Shown in pieces: positions 57,031 through 64,000 of a stretch of DNA of 64,000 nucleotides. The DNA comes from Fibrisoma limi BUZ 3 (GTDB lineage Bacteria; Bacteroidota; Bacteroidia; Cytophagales; Spirosomataceae). The stretch spans positions 62,001 to 126,000 of the forward strand of contig NZ_CAIT01000009.1 of NCBI RefSeq assembly GCF_000296815.2, written 5' to 3'. How positions within the stretch are numbered: the first letter of the stretch is position 1; the number at the start of each line of letters is the position of its first letter. A program made the translations under genes and the position numbers. The notes under the pieces are model-generated. The model did no database searches. It was not told where the DNA came from and saw only the letters and a program-made list of their open reading frames with translations.

Positions 57031-57996
57031 TTAATAATACCGCTTCCCGATCAGGTAATTCTGCACGTAATCGGTGATGCCTTCTTCGAGCGACTGGAAC
57101 GGCCGTTCGTAGCCGATGGACCGCAGCTTGGCCATATTGGCCTGGGTGAAATACTGGTATTTGTCGCGAATATCAGCCGGAGTATCCACGAAGGCGATGT
57201 GTGGCTCCTGCCCCAGCGCCCGGAACGTACTGTTGGCCAGGTCGAGGAAGGTACGGGCCTTGCCGCTGCCCAGGTTATAGATGCCGGAATTACGCCGGTG
57301 GTGCATCAGAAACGAACAGACCTCTACTACATCTTTGACGTACACGAAATCGCGCATCTGCTCACCGTCGTTGAAGTTCGGATTGTGCGACCGGAACAGC
57401 TTTACTTCCCCTGACTGACAAATCTGGTTATACGCGTGAAAAACCACGGATGCCATGCGACCTTTGTGGTATTCGTTGGGGCCGTACACATTGAAGAATT
57501 TTAGCCCAGCCCAGAAGAATGGCTTTCGGTCCTGCTCCAGCGCCCAGATGTCGAATTCATTTTTCGACTCGCCGTAGGGATTCAGTGGCTTTAGTTGCGG
57601 AATCTGCGATTCGTTGTCATCATAGCCGAGTTCGCCTAGCCCATACGTAGCGGCCGATGATGCATAGACCAGTGGTATTTGATAATCAATGCACTTGTAC
57701 CAGATCTGCTTGGAATACTCAACATTCAGATGATCGAAGATGGCGTAATCCTGTTCGGTTGTATCGGTCCGGGCACCGATGTGGAAGATGAATTCGACTT
57801 CCTGATAGTTCTGGTCGAGCCACTGGAAAAACTGCTCCCGATGAACCCGTTCCTGAATGCGCTTACCAACGAGATTAGGCTCTTTTTCGGGAGTTGAAAA
57901 ATCATCAACAGCGATGATGAAATTGAAATTTTCCTGATTAAGCTTACTTATTAAACAGCTCCCTATAAAACCAGCGGCTCCCGTGACAATGATCAT
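57031..57996 (-). CDS. hldD: ADP-L-glycero-D-manno-heptose 6-epimerase
   Basis: This 321-residue extended SDR starts MIIVTGAAGFIGSCL. It has Y141/K145 in PYGESKNEFD, SSAATYGLGELGY, FHIGARTDTTE, FFNVYGPNEYHKGRMASV and MRDFVYVKDVV, all typical of HldD/RfaD. It epimerises ADP-D-glycero-D-manno-heptose to the L-glycero form for lipopolysaccharide core assembly. It fits the nearby lpxB as an envelope-biosynthesis neighbour, though not in an operon with it. It converges on the secreted subtilase with only 6 nt between stops. Confidence 0.92.
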   Translation of the reverse strand: MIIVTGAAGFIGSCLISKLNQENFNFIIAVDDFSTPEKEPNLVGKRIQERVHREQFFQWLDQNYQEVEFIFHIGARTDTTEQDYAIFDHLNVEYSKQIWYKCIDYQIPLVYASSAATYGLGELGYDDNESQIPQLKPLNPYGESKNEFDIWALEQDRKPFFWAGLKFFNVYGPNEYHKGRMASVVFHAYNQICQSGEVKLFRSHNPNFNDGEQMRDFVYVKDVVEVCSFLMHHRRNSGIYNLGSGKARTFLDLANSTFRALGQEPHIAFVDTPADIRDKYQYFTQANMAKLRSIGYERPFQSLEEGITDYVQNYLIGKRYY

Positions 57997-58206
57997 AAAT
58001 TGGTAGTCGTAAACGTGTTCAGTATAAAAAAGAGGTTTAGCTTCGGTTCTGAGAAGTGAAATTGAGCGTAAAGTTAGTGCTTTTGACCTAAAGAAATGAA
58101 TAGCGTATTTTATGAATAAATTGCACTTTTCTTATATGCCATACTAATTCAACGGATTAAAACCACTGACTTTCAACCCGCATTTCTGTTCCAGTAAAAA
58201 GGTCCG

Positions 58207-58214
58207 TACTTTTG
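58207..58214 (+). promoter_or_regulatory. -7 box TACTTTTG for queD
   Basis: Full match to TAnnTTTG, 50 nt before the ATG at 58265; TCTG at 58185-58188 lies 18 nt upstream as a weak -33 candidate. Confidence 0.55.
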
Positions 58215-58264
58215 CACTCTTTATTCACCGGCGTTTCTGGCAACCGCCTTAAATAAACCAGATT

Positions 58265-58681
58265 ATGGTCTATATTAATCGAATTGAACATTTCAACGCG
58301 GCTCACCGGCTCTATAATCCGGCCTGGTCCGACGAAAAAAATAAGGAGGTTTTTGGCCCCTGTGCTAATCATAATTGGCACGGCCACAATTTTGAACTGA
58401 TCGTTACGGTCAAAGGCGAGCCGGACCCGGATACGGGATTCGTGATTGATCTGAAACTACTGGGCGACATCATTCGGCGCGAGGTTATTGAAAAAGTCGA
58501 TCATAAAAACCTGAACCTGGATGTCGACTTTATGCAGGGGAAGATGGCCAGTTGCGAGATTTTTATCATGGAAATCTGGAAAATTCTGGAACGTGCGCTG
58601 GCTCCGGTCACGGAGGCTCACCTCCATCAGATCCGGCTTTACGAGACGCCCAAAAACTTCGTTGATTACTTCGGGGAATAA
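58265..58681 (+). CDS. queD: 6-carboxytetrahydropterin synthase (QueD family)
   Basis: This 138-residue tunnelling-fold enzyme has the zinc-binding histidines H14 (FNAAHRL), H39 and H41 (NWHGHNFEL) and the catalytic cysteine C33 (GPCANHN). It also has VIDLKLLGDIIRREVIEKVDHKNLN and the C-terminal LYETPKNFVDY with the pterin-anchoring glutamate. It converts dihydroneopterin triphosphate into 6-carboxytetrahydropterin for queuosine synthesis; a PTPS role is less likely in this lineage. It is upstream of lpxB on the same strand, 85 nt apart. Unlike the GT-C-like protein at 23757, it really is a pterin enzyme. Confidence 0.93.
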   Translation: MVYINRIEHFNAAHRLYNPAWSDEKNKEVFGPCANHNWHGHNFELIVTVKGEPDPDTGFVIDLKLLGDIIRREVIEKVDHKNLNLDVDFMQGKMASCEIFIMEIWKILERALAPVTEAHLHQIRLYETPKNFVDYFGE

Positions 58682-58766
58682 AAGGATGATAGAGGAAGTT
58701 AGGGTAATGGGTTACACGTAGCTCCTGCCCTTAACTCGACCTCCTTTTACACCTCGTACCTACCCT

Positions 58767-59888
58767 ATGACCTATTACCTGATTGCCGGCGAACGTTCGG
58801 GAGATTTGCACGGCGCAAACCTGATTCGGGCCATTCAGCAGCACGACCCGCAGGCCAGCTTCCGGGCATACGGCGGAGAACAAATGCAGGCAGCCGGGGC
58901 TACGCTCGTCCGGCATTACCGCGAGATGGCCTTCATGGGTTTCTGGGAGGTCGCTAAAAACCTGGGCACCATCCGGCGCATCCTGCGCGAATGTCAGGCC
59001 GATCTGCTGGCTAACCGCCCCGACGCTCTCATTCTGATCGACTACGCCGGGTTTAACCTGCGGATGGCCCGCTTTGCCAAACAGCACGGCATCCGGGTGT
59101 TTTATTACATTTCACCCAAAGTCTGGGCCTGGAATCAGCGACGGGCGCTTAAAATAAAAGCAAGTGTTGATCGGCTGTTTACGATTCTGCCCTTCGAAAC
59201 CGCCTTTTTCGCCCGGTTTGGCTACGACGTCGATTACGTTGGCAATCCCCTGCTCGATGCTCTGGCCGATTTTCAGCCCGATCCGTTGTTCCATGACCGC
59301 GCCGGTCTGACGGATAAACCTGTCATTGCGCTACTGCCCGGCAGTCGGCTACAGGAAGTTACGTCCATCCTGCCGGTTATGTTGACGGTAGTCGAGCGGT
59401 TTTCGAACTATCAGTTTGTTGTCGGTACGGTCAGCAATCTTCCCACGGCGGTTTACGATCAACTGCTGGCAAAGTACCCCACGGTGAAACGCGTAGCCGA
59501 TGCGGCTTATGATCTGCTTCAGGTGTCAACGGCCGCGTTGGTGACGTCTGGTACCGCAACGCTCGAAACGGCCCTGCTGAACGTACCGCAGGTGGTTTGC
59601 TATAAAACCGGGTTCGTATCCTACGAAATCGCCCGGCGCCTGATAGCCGTCCCGTACATTTCGCTGGTGAATCTGATTGCCGACCGCGCCGTGGTGACAG
59701 AGCTGATCCAGCATGACCTGACCACTGATCGTACGGCCGCTGAACTACAGGCGGTGCTGCCCGACGGCTCCCGACGCACGGATGTACTGGCTGGGTATGC
59801 GGAGATTAAAGAAAAGATGGGTGGCCCGGGTGCTTCTGAGCGGGCTGGTAAACGGATGGTAGCCTTAACACAGTCAGACGGATTGTGA
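58767..59888 (+). CDS. lpxB: lipid-A-disaccharide synthase
   Basis: This 373-residue GT19 enzyme starts YYLIAGERSGDLHGANL. It has the conserved AGERSGD, FRAYGGEQMQAAG, MAFMGFWEV, IDYAGFNLRMARFAK, FYYISPKVWAWNQRR and LPGSRLQEV segments, and the C-terminal SGTATLETALLNVPQVVCYKTGF. It joins UDP-2,3-diacylglucosamine and lipid X to make the tetraacyl disaccharide of lipid A at the inner membrane. The length is normal. Its last 15 nt overlap the end of the convergent acyltransferase gene. Confidence 0.95.
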   Translation: MTYYLIAGERSGDLHGANLIRAIQQHDPQASFRAYGGEQMQAAGATLVRHYREMAFMGFWEVAKNLGTIRRILRECQADLLANRPDALILIDYAGFNLRMARFAKQHGIRVFYYISPKVWAWNQRRALKIKASVDRLFTILPFETAFFARFGYDVDYVGNPLLDALADFQPDPLFHDRAGLTDKPVIALLPGSRLQEVTSILPVMLTVVERFSNYQFVVGTVSNLPTAVYDQLLAKYPTVKRVADAAYDLLQVSTAALVTSGTATLETALLNVPQVVCYKTGFVSYEIARRLIAVPYISLVNLIADRAVVTELIQHDLTTDRTAAELQAVLPDGSRRTDVLAGYAEIKEKMGGPGASERAGKRMVALTQSDGL

Positions 59889-60470
59889 GCGACTGGTGGT
59901 TGGAATGGGAATGACTCCCGTTTTTTCCCACTCGGTCAACCACTGTTTCTTCTTGCCGTGCACCTGCGAGAAAAACTGGTAGACAGGCAACATATCCTCT
60001 TCATAATTGCCGGTCATGTGTATAGGTTCACTCAGGATAACCAGCTTGCGGGGCCAGTCGAAACCAGTCAGAACGAGCGGTACGTTGGCTTTGAGAGCGA
60101 TGTAATAAAACCCCGTTTTCAGCTTACCAACGTCCGAACGGGTCCCTTCGGGCGCGATGCAGACGTGGAGCCGTTCGTTCTGACTGAACACGTTTACAAC
60201 GGCATCGACCAGGTTGTGCGATTTGTCGCGGTAAACGGGTTTGCCCCCCAGCGCCCGGAAAAGCCAGCCCGCATACCAGGTGAACAGTGAGCTTTTAGCG
60301 AGGTATTGAATCCAGACGCGAGTAGCGGCCCGGGCACCCACACCGACCGGAAAATCCCAGTTTGTTGTGTGCGGAGCGACCACCCAGATACTTTTAGGCA
60401 CAGTTGGCACAGGACCGGCCAGCCGCCAGCCGGCGGTTGTAAACAGCCATCGGGCCAGTGCACTTAACAT
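59874..60470 (-). CDS. lysophospholipid acyltransferase family protein (PlsC-like)
   Basis: This 198-residue acyltransferase has the H-x4-D motif in APHTTNWDF (H34, D39), the phosphate-binding EGTR in CIAPEGTRSDVG, and the acyl-binding ALKANVPLVLTGFD segment. The N-terminus is hydrophobic (LSALARWLFTTAGWRLAG). It transfers an acyl group to a lysophosphatidic-acid-like acceptor or related lipid at the inner membrane. The short length and the VGVGARAATRVWIQYLAKSSLF context place it in the small PlsC-like group found in Bacteroidota rather than the main PlsC. It overlaps lpxB tail to tail by 15 nt. Confidence 0.88.
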   Translation of the reverse strand: MLSALARWLFTTAGWRLAGPVPTVPKSIWVVAPHTTNWDFPVGVGARAATRVWIQYLAKSSLFTWYAGWLFRALGGKPVYRDKSHNLVDAVVNVFSQNERLHVCIAPEGTRSDVGKLKTGFYYIALKANVPLVLTGFDWPRKLVILSEPIHMTGNYEEDMLPVYQFFSQVHGKKKQWLTEWEKTGVIPIPTTSRSQSV

Positions 60471-60501
60471 ACGCTGAACTGAAAGAGAAATTGTGAAAAG
60501 T

Positions 60502-60547
60502 TGACGTCCGACATTTGCGAACGGAAAGATTCGAACGTCGGACGTCA
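60502..60547 (-). terminator. hairpin after the micropeptide gene
   Basis: A perfect 11-bp outer stem (60502-60512 with 60537-60547) encloses a partly paired loop and is followed on the minus strand by AACTTTTC. It begins 7 nt after the micropeptide stop at 60555. Confidence 0.75.
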
Positions 60548-60554
60548 GCCTTAC

Positions 60555-60656
60555 TTAATAGTTACGCTCCTTGCGCTCCAGCCAGCGACCGGTCAGGAAC
60601 GATGCCGTCAGCAGAACAACGTAGAACAATAGTGTCAGAGGAGTTGATAAATCCAT
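60555..60656 (-). CDS. 33-residue single-helix membrane micropeptide
   Basis: This ORF (ATG at 60656, TAA at 60555) encodes MDLSTPLTLLFYV followed by VLLTASFLTGRWLERKERNY. One hydrophobic helix (about residues 5-24) and a strongly basic, hydrophilic tail give a clear membrane topology with the C-terminus probably cytoplasmic. It has its own perfect -7 box with a -33 TTG upstream and a hairpin terminator just after the stop, forming a compact unit of about 180 nt. I do not recognise the family. It lies between hisB and the acyltransferase gene on the same strand. It may be a small subunit or regulator of a membrane complex. Confidence 0.65.
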   Translation of the reverse strand: MDLSTPLTLLFYVVLLTASFLTGRWLERKERNY

Positions 60657-60680
60657 GTCTGTAATAAATTGAATCGTTGG

Positions 60681-60711
60681 CAAAAGTACGATGCAAAACG
60701 TCTGCTACCAA
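60681..60711 (-). promoter_or_regulatory. promoter of the micropeptide gene
   Basis: Read on the minus strand: a TTG core (60709-60711), a 20-nt spacer, then TACTTTTG (60681-60688), a full TAnnTTTG match. The ATG at 60656 lies 24 nt after the box. Confidence 0.65.
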
Positions 60712-60730
60712 CAGCAGCCGCCAGTTTGTC

Positions 60731-61879
60731 TTATAGAACACCTTTTGTACTGGGCAGGTTATCAAGCTCCCGGATGTCACGCCGAACGGCCATCCTGATC
60801 GACTTGGCAAACGCCTTGAAAATAGCCTCAATCTTATGGTGTTCATTATCGCCCTCTACCTTGATGTTCAGGTTACAGAGCGCCGTATCGGAGAAAGACT
60901 TGAAGAAATGGAAGAACATTTCGGTCGGCATGTCACCCACTTTTTCCCGGCGGAATTCGGCCTGCCAGACCAGCCACGGCCGACCCGAGAAATCAATCGC
61001 TACCTGTGCCAGCGCTTCGTCCATCGGCAGCAGGAAACCGTACCGACTGATACCGCGCTTATCACCCAACGCCCGGCGATACGCTTCGCCCAGCGCGAGG
61101 GCCGTATCTTCGATGGTGTGATGCTCGTCGATATGCAGGTCGCCGTTGACGCGAATGCTCAGGTCGGCGCCGGAATGTTTGGCTACCTGATCGAGCATAT
61201 GGTCAAAAAAACCAAGGCCCGTGTGAATATCCGCCCGACCACTACCATCCAGATTCAGGTCGATGCGAATCTGTGTTTCCTTCGTGTTACGCTCCACCGT
61301 AGCCGTACGGGCGGGCAGGCGCAGGAATTCGTAAATCTGATCCCACTTTTCGGTAGTCAGCGCAATGGTCTGCTGCATTACGTCGGTCGGCCCGCCGATG
61401 TCGGCGATCTGCACGGCCGGTACGGCGTTGGGCGGCACAAACAGAATGGCTTTAGCCCCCAGGTTCACGGCCAGTTGCACATCGGTCATTCGGTCGCCGA
61501 TAACGTAGCTGTTGGCCAGATCGTATTCATCCGAAAAGTACCGGGTCAGCATGCCGATGCCCGGTTTGCGGGTCGGCGCATTATCACGAGGAAAATGACG
61601 GTCGATATGTACGGCCTCGAAGTGAACATCTTCGCCCGCAAAGGTCGCCAGCATCCTGTTATGCGCAGGCCAGAACGTATCTTCCGGAAAGGAGGCCGTT
61701 CCAAGCCCATCCTGGTTTGTCACTATGACTAATTCATAATCAGTTTCCTGCGCAATTTTTCGCAGGGCTGAAATAGCATTGGGAATAAATTCGAGCTTGG
61801 CCAGCGAATCGACCTGCTGATCAGGCTGCGGTTCCACGATCAGGGTTCCATCGCGGTCTATAAACAAAACTTTTCGCAT
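60731..61879 (-). CDS. hisB: bifunctional histidinol-phosphatase / imidazoleglycerol-phosphate dehydratase
   Basis: This 382-residue fusion has an N-terminal HAD-type histidinol-phosphate phosphatase (about 1-165; FIDRDGTLI with D8 and D10, VTNQDGLG, and [11 protein letters not shown]). The C-terminal IGP dehydratase (about 190-382) has [44 protein letters not shown] and [16 protein letters not shown]. It catalyses the sixth and eighth steps of histidine biosynthesis. I chose ATG 61879, which gives the usual short lead before FIDRDG; a TTG six codons earlier is possible. No other his genes are in view. Confidence 0.93.
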   Translation of the reverse strand: MRKVLFIDRDGTLIVEPQPDQQVDSLAKLEFIPNAISALRKIAQETDYELVIVTNQDGLGTASFPEDTFWPAHNRMLATFAGEDVHFEAVHIDRHFPRDNAPTRKPGIGMLTRYFSDEYDLANSYVIGDRMTDVQLAVNLGAKAILFVPPNAVPAVQIADIGGPTDVMQQTIALTTEKWDQIYEFLRLPARTATVERNTKETQIRIDLNLDGSGRADIHTGLGFFDHMLDQVAKHSGADLSIRVNGDLHIDEHHTIEDTALALGEAYRRALGDKRGISRYGFLLPMDEALAQVAIDFSGRPWLVWQAEFRREKVGDMPTEMFFHFFKSFSDTALCNLNIKVEGDNEHHKIEAIFKAFAKSIRMAVRRDIRELDNLPSTKGVL

Positions 61880-62158
61880 ATCGGGCTTGTTATTCAACTG
61901 GTAAAGATACCATACTGCCCTATTACGTAAGAGAATTGTATTAATTTTACGGCGTTATTTGATAGTACCACTTTCTTAGTTCTATCGTCTGTTACGTAGC
62001 CTCCATACCATACTTATTAATATCTTTTGTAAAAGCATAGTAAAAACTTGATTTTACGCAAACCGATAGATCCATCGTACCTGGAAAGAATCAAAAATCA
62101 GTAACACCCCCGTTGGAGTACAAGAAAATAAATTAGCGTACATAAACCATAGTAACAC

Positions 62159-63163
62159 ATGCCCGGAACTCCCTCCAGATTAACCCGTATTGGGGTTTTC
62201 TATGATGGTAATTATTTCCTACACGTAAGTAACTATTACAATTATTCACATGAACGTCGCAGCCGGATCAGCATTTCCGGTCTGCACGAATTTATTCGTC
62301 GTCAGGTAGCCGAAGAAGAAAACGTAGACGTTCGGCTGTGTCAGATTGTCGATGCCCACTACTTCCGGGGTCGTCTGAACGCGCACGAGGCTAACCAGCG
62401 CGGCAATCAACTATTTTACGACCGGCTGTTTGATGATATCCTGATGTCGGAGGGCGTCGTGACGCATTACCTTCCGGTAAAAACCTACCAGGGATACCGC
62501 CAGGAAAAAGGGATTGACGTATGGCTCGCCCTCGAAGCGTTTGAACTGGCGCTCCATAAAAAGTTTGACGTAGTGGTGCTGATCACCTCCGACGGCGACT
62601 ACGTACCACTCATTCGGAAACTGAATACACTGGGCTCCCGCGTGATGGTTCTGAGCTGGGACTTTGAGTTCCTGAACGACGAAGGTGAAAAGCAGGTCAC
62701 CCGCACCTCGCAGGATCTGCTCGAAGACGTATCGTATCCGGTCGGTATGCACGAGTTGATCGACACCCGGCTGCGGAAAAACGACGCGGTCATCCAGAAT
62801 CTGTTCGTTAAGCAGCAACCCCGCCCAACGTTCACGGCCGTGAACGGGAACGGTAGCTATTCGAACGGCAACGGCTTTGGCAGCGGCCCGGCGTACGGTA
62901 ACTACCAGATCGACGACGAGCCCAACTACAACGTAGCCGACATAGATACCGACCCGGAAGGTCGGAAAGTGAGTACGATCCGCAGCCTGAAAACCGGCTA
63001 TGGCTTTATCAACTACCCGCCTAATAACCTGTTTTTCCACTATACGAGCCTGCTCGATGTAGACTTCAACGAACTACAGATCGACGACGAGGTAGAGTTC
63101 ACCCTTGGCAAAAACGCCGAAGGGAAGGACATTGCCGTTGAGGTTCGGTTGCTCCAACAATAA
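62159..63163 (+). CDS. NYN-domain ribonuclease-like protein fused to a cold-shock-like domain
   Basis: This 334-residue cytoplasmic protein has an N-terminal NYN (LabA/DUF88, PIN-like) domain (about 8-205) with the acidic site residues in GVFYDGNYF (D17), QEKGIDVWLALEAF and LITSDGDYVPLIRKLNTLGSRVMVLSW. A low-complexity Asn/Gly linker (about 225-255) follows. The C-terminal OB/cold-shock-like domain (about 262-334) has RKVSTIRSLKTGYGFINYPPNNLFFHYTSLLDVDFNELQIDDEVEFTLG. The combination indicates RNA cleavage or processing with an added RNA-binding module. The target RNA is unknown. It is directly followed by pabB with no spacer (TAA then ATG), so the two are co-transcribed. Confidence 0.88.
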   Translation: MPGTPSRLTRIGVFYDGNYFLHVSNYYNYSHERRSRISISGLHEFIRRQVAEEENVDVRLCQIVDAHYFRGRLNAHEANQRGNQLFYDRLFDDILMSEGVVTHYLPVKTYQGYRQEKGIDVWLALEAFELALHKKFDVVVLITSDGDYVPLIRKLNTLGSRVMVLSWDFEFLNDEGEKQVTRTSQDLLEDVSYPVGMHELIDTRLRKNDAVIQNLFVKQQPRPTFTAVNGNGSYSNGNGFGSGPAYGNYQIDDEPNYNVADIDTDPEGRKVSTIRSLKTGYGFINYPPNNLFFHYTSLLDVDFNELQIDDEVEFTLGKNAEGKDIAVEVRLLQQ

Positions 63164-64000
63164 ATGAATGCAGTCCGTTTTGCGGTCGACGACACCGAAT
63201 CGTGGCGCTGGCAAGCCCTTCGCTGGGCTGCCAGTCAATACGCATACGTAGCGTGGTTCGCCAGCAACGGCCTTGAATACCCTGATAACCCGTTTCCCAA
63301 CCGACTCTGCATCGGTGCGAAACGGGTTGTTTCGTTTTCGGACGGTGACGCGTTTTCAGCCCTATTCCGGACCCATCAGCAGAAGCCAACTTTCCTGGTC
63401 GGTTATTTCGGCTATGATCTTAAAAATCAACTTGAAGCGCTGAGCAGCCGCCATCCGGACCGGCTGGGCTTCCCGGATGTTTACTTTGCCGAGCCGGAGT
63501 GGGTCATTGATGTTAATCCTGCTGGTGTAGTGACGGTCTGGGGTGATGGCGATGTACAGGCACTACGTACGGCCATTGATCAGCACCAGTCCCAACCCGC
63601 TCCGCCGATCTTCACTACGGTACAAAGCCGGGTTTCGCGGGATGACTACCTAGGGAACGTTGAGCGTATCCGGCAGTATATCAGAGAGGGCGAGGTGTAT
63701 GAATTAAACTACTGCGTTGAGTTTTTTGCCGAAAACGCTATCCTCGATCCGGTCGCTACGTACGAAGCCCTGACCAGGCGGTCACCCATGCCATTCTCAA
63801 CATTTTTGAAGCTGGATGATCGCTACCTGATGGGTGCTTCGCCGGAGCGGTTTCTGAAAAAAGAGGGCCATCGACTCATCTCGCAGCCTATCAAGGGTAC
63901 GATTCGACGGGGGCAGTCGCCGGAGGAAGACGAGCGGCTTCGCACCCAGTTACTGAACAGCGAAAAGGAGCGCGCCGAGAATCTCATGATTGTTGATTTA
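63164..64000 (+). CDS. pabB: aminodeoxychorismate synthase component I (PabB-like), truncated by window end
   Basis: The first 279 codons are present, and the gene continues past 64000. The chorismate-binding domain is recognised by IREGEVYELNYCVEF, FLKLDDRYLMGASPERFLKK, ISQPIKGTIRRGQSPEED and SEKERAENLMIVDL. The N-terminal part (about 1-145) is a variable beta domain. It should form 4-amino-4-deoxychorismate from chorismate and glutamine-derived ammonia for folate synthesis. Anthranilate synthase component I (TrpE) shares these motifs; PIKGTIRRG and the short N-terminal domain favour PabB. The start is the ATG immediately after the stop of the NYN gene. Confidence 0.82.
   Translation, partial: MNAVRFAVDDTESWRWQALRWAASQYAYVAWFASNGLEYPDNPFPNRLCIGAKRVVSFSDGDAFSALFRTHQQKPTFLVGYFGYDLKNQLEALSSRHPDRLGFPDVYFAEPEWVIDVNPAGVVTVWGDGDVQALRTAIDQHQSQPAPPIFTTVQSRVSRDDYLGNVERIRQYIREGEVYELNYCVEFFAENAILDPVATYEALTRRSPMPFSTFLKLDDRYLMGASPERFLKKEGHRLISQPIKGTIRRGQSPEEDERLRTQLLNSEKERAENLMIVDL

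Noticed and set aside
60836-61732. 298-codon open frame antisense to hisB
   Set aside because: Entirely within hisB and without recognisable sequence features.

Overview
The window is ordinary chromosomal DNA of a Bacteroidota bacterium, most likely a Cytophagales / Spirosoma-like member (inference). The signs are TonB-dependent receptors with N-terminal carboxypeptidase-regulatory domains, a periplasmic propeller-type sensor kinase, LytTR and TPR-LuxR regulators, the NspC/CANSDH polyamine route, weak Shine-Dalgarno sequences, and several good matches to the Bacteroidota -7 promoter element TAnnTTTG. I see no rRNA, tRNA, CRISPR, IS element or phage. Many intrinsic-terminator hairpins mark the transcript ends.

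Layout. 1-4.4 kb: the 5' end of a receptor-type protein, a small membrane protein, a TetR regulator divergent from a thioredoxin-reductase-like flavoenzyme, and a beta-propeller phytase. 4.5-8.5 kb: beta-helix lipoprotein and TonB-dependent receptor, on the same strand as the phytase. 8.5-12.9 kb: a repeat-rich regulatory region, then a propeller sensor kinase and its NarL-type response regulator. 12.9-15.7 kb: a LytTR regulator and a hybrid kinase. 15.9-27.9 kb: a candidate exopolysaccharide assembly and export locus (TPR/beta-barrel exporter, STAS protein, flippase, GT4, GH-A hydrolase, lipoprotein, large GT-C-like membrane protein, polyprenyl-phosphate-sugar-synthase-like GT2). 28-44 kb: accessory and housekeeping genes (TPR-LuxR regulator, GH43-like hydrolase, GNAT, MFS, HExxH lipoprotein, barrel-less TonB-plug protein, ABM, aldo/keto reductase, cytosolic subtilase with a linked small protein, PgeF). 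43.9-48 kb: acyl-CoA dehydrogenase and the UDP-glucose to UDP-glucuronate to UDP-xylose pair. 48-51.7 kb: a polyamine operon with two TonB genes inside. 52-64 kb: two WapI-like proteins, TetR, PepP, secreted subtilase, HldD, QueD, LpxB, an acyltransferase, a 33-residue micropeptide, HisB, an NYN/cold-shock protein and PabB (cut by the window end).

The most interesting part is 15.8-27.9 kb. Its three plus-strand transcription starts share a conserved 36-nt element. The element lies 28-29 nt upstream of a -7-like box, and no -33 box is apparent. This looks like one activator controlling an exopolysaccharide system whose parts match no single classical Wzy, ABC or synthase pathway. The neighbouring LytTR/hybrid-kinase pair is a natural candidate controller. 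Other points are GTTAACAAGC repeats plus a leader terminator ahead of the sensor kinase, a micropeptide transcription unit at 60.5-60.7 kb, a possible small RNA at 47.9 kb, and the subtilase with a linked propeptide-like protein.
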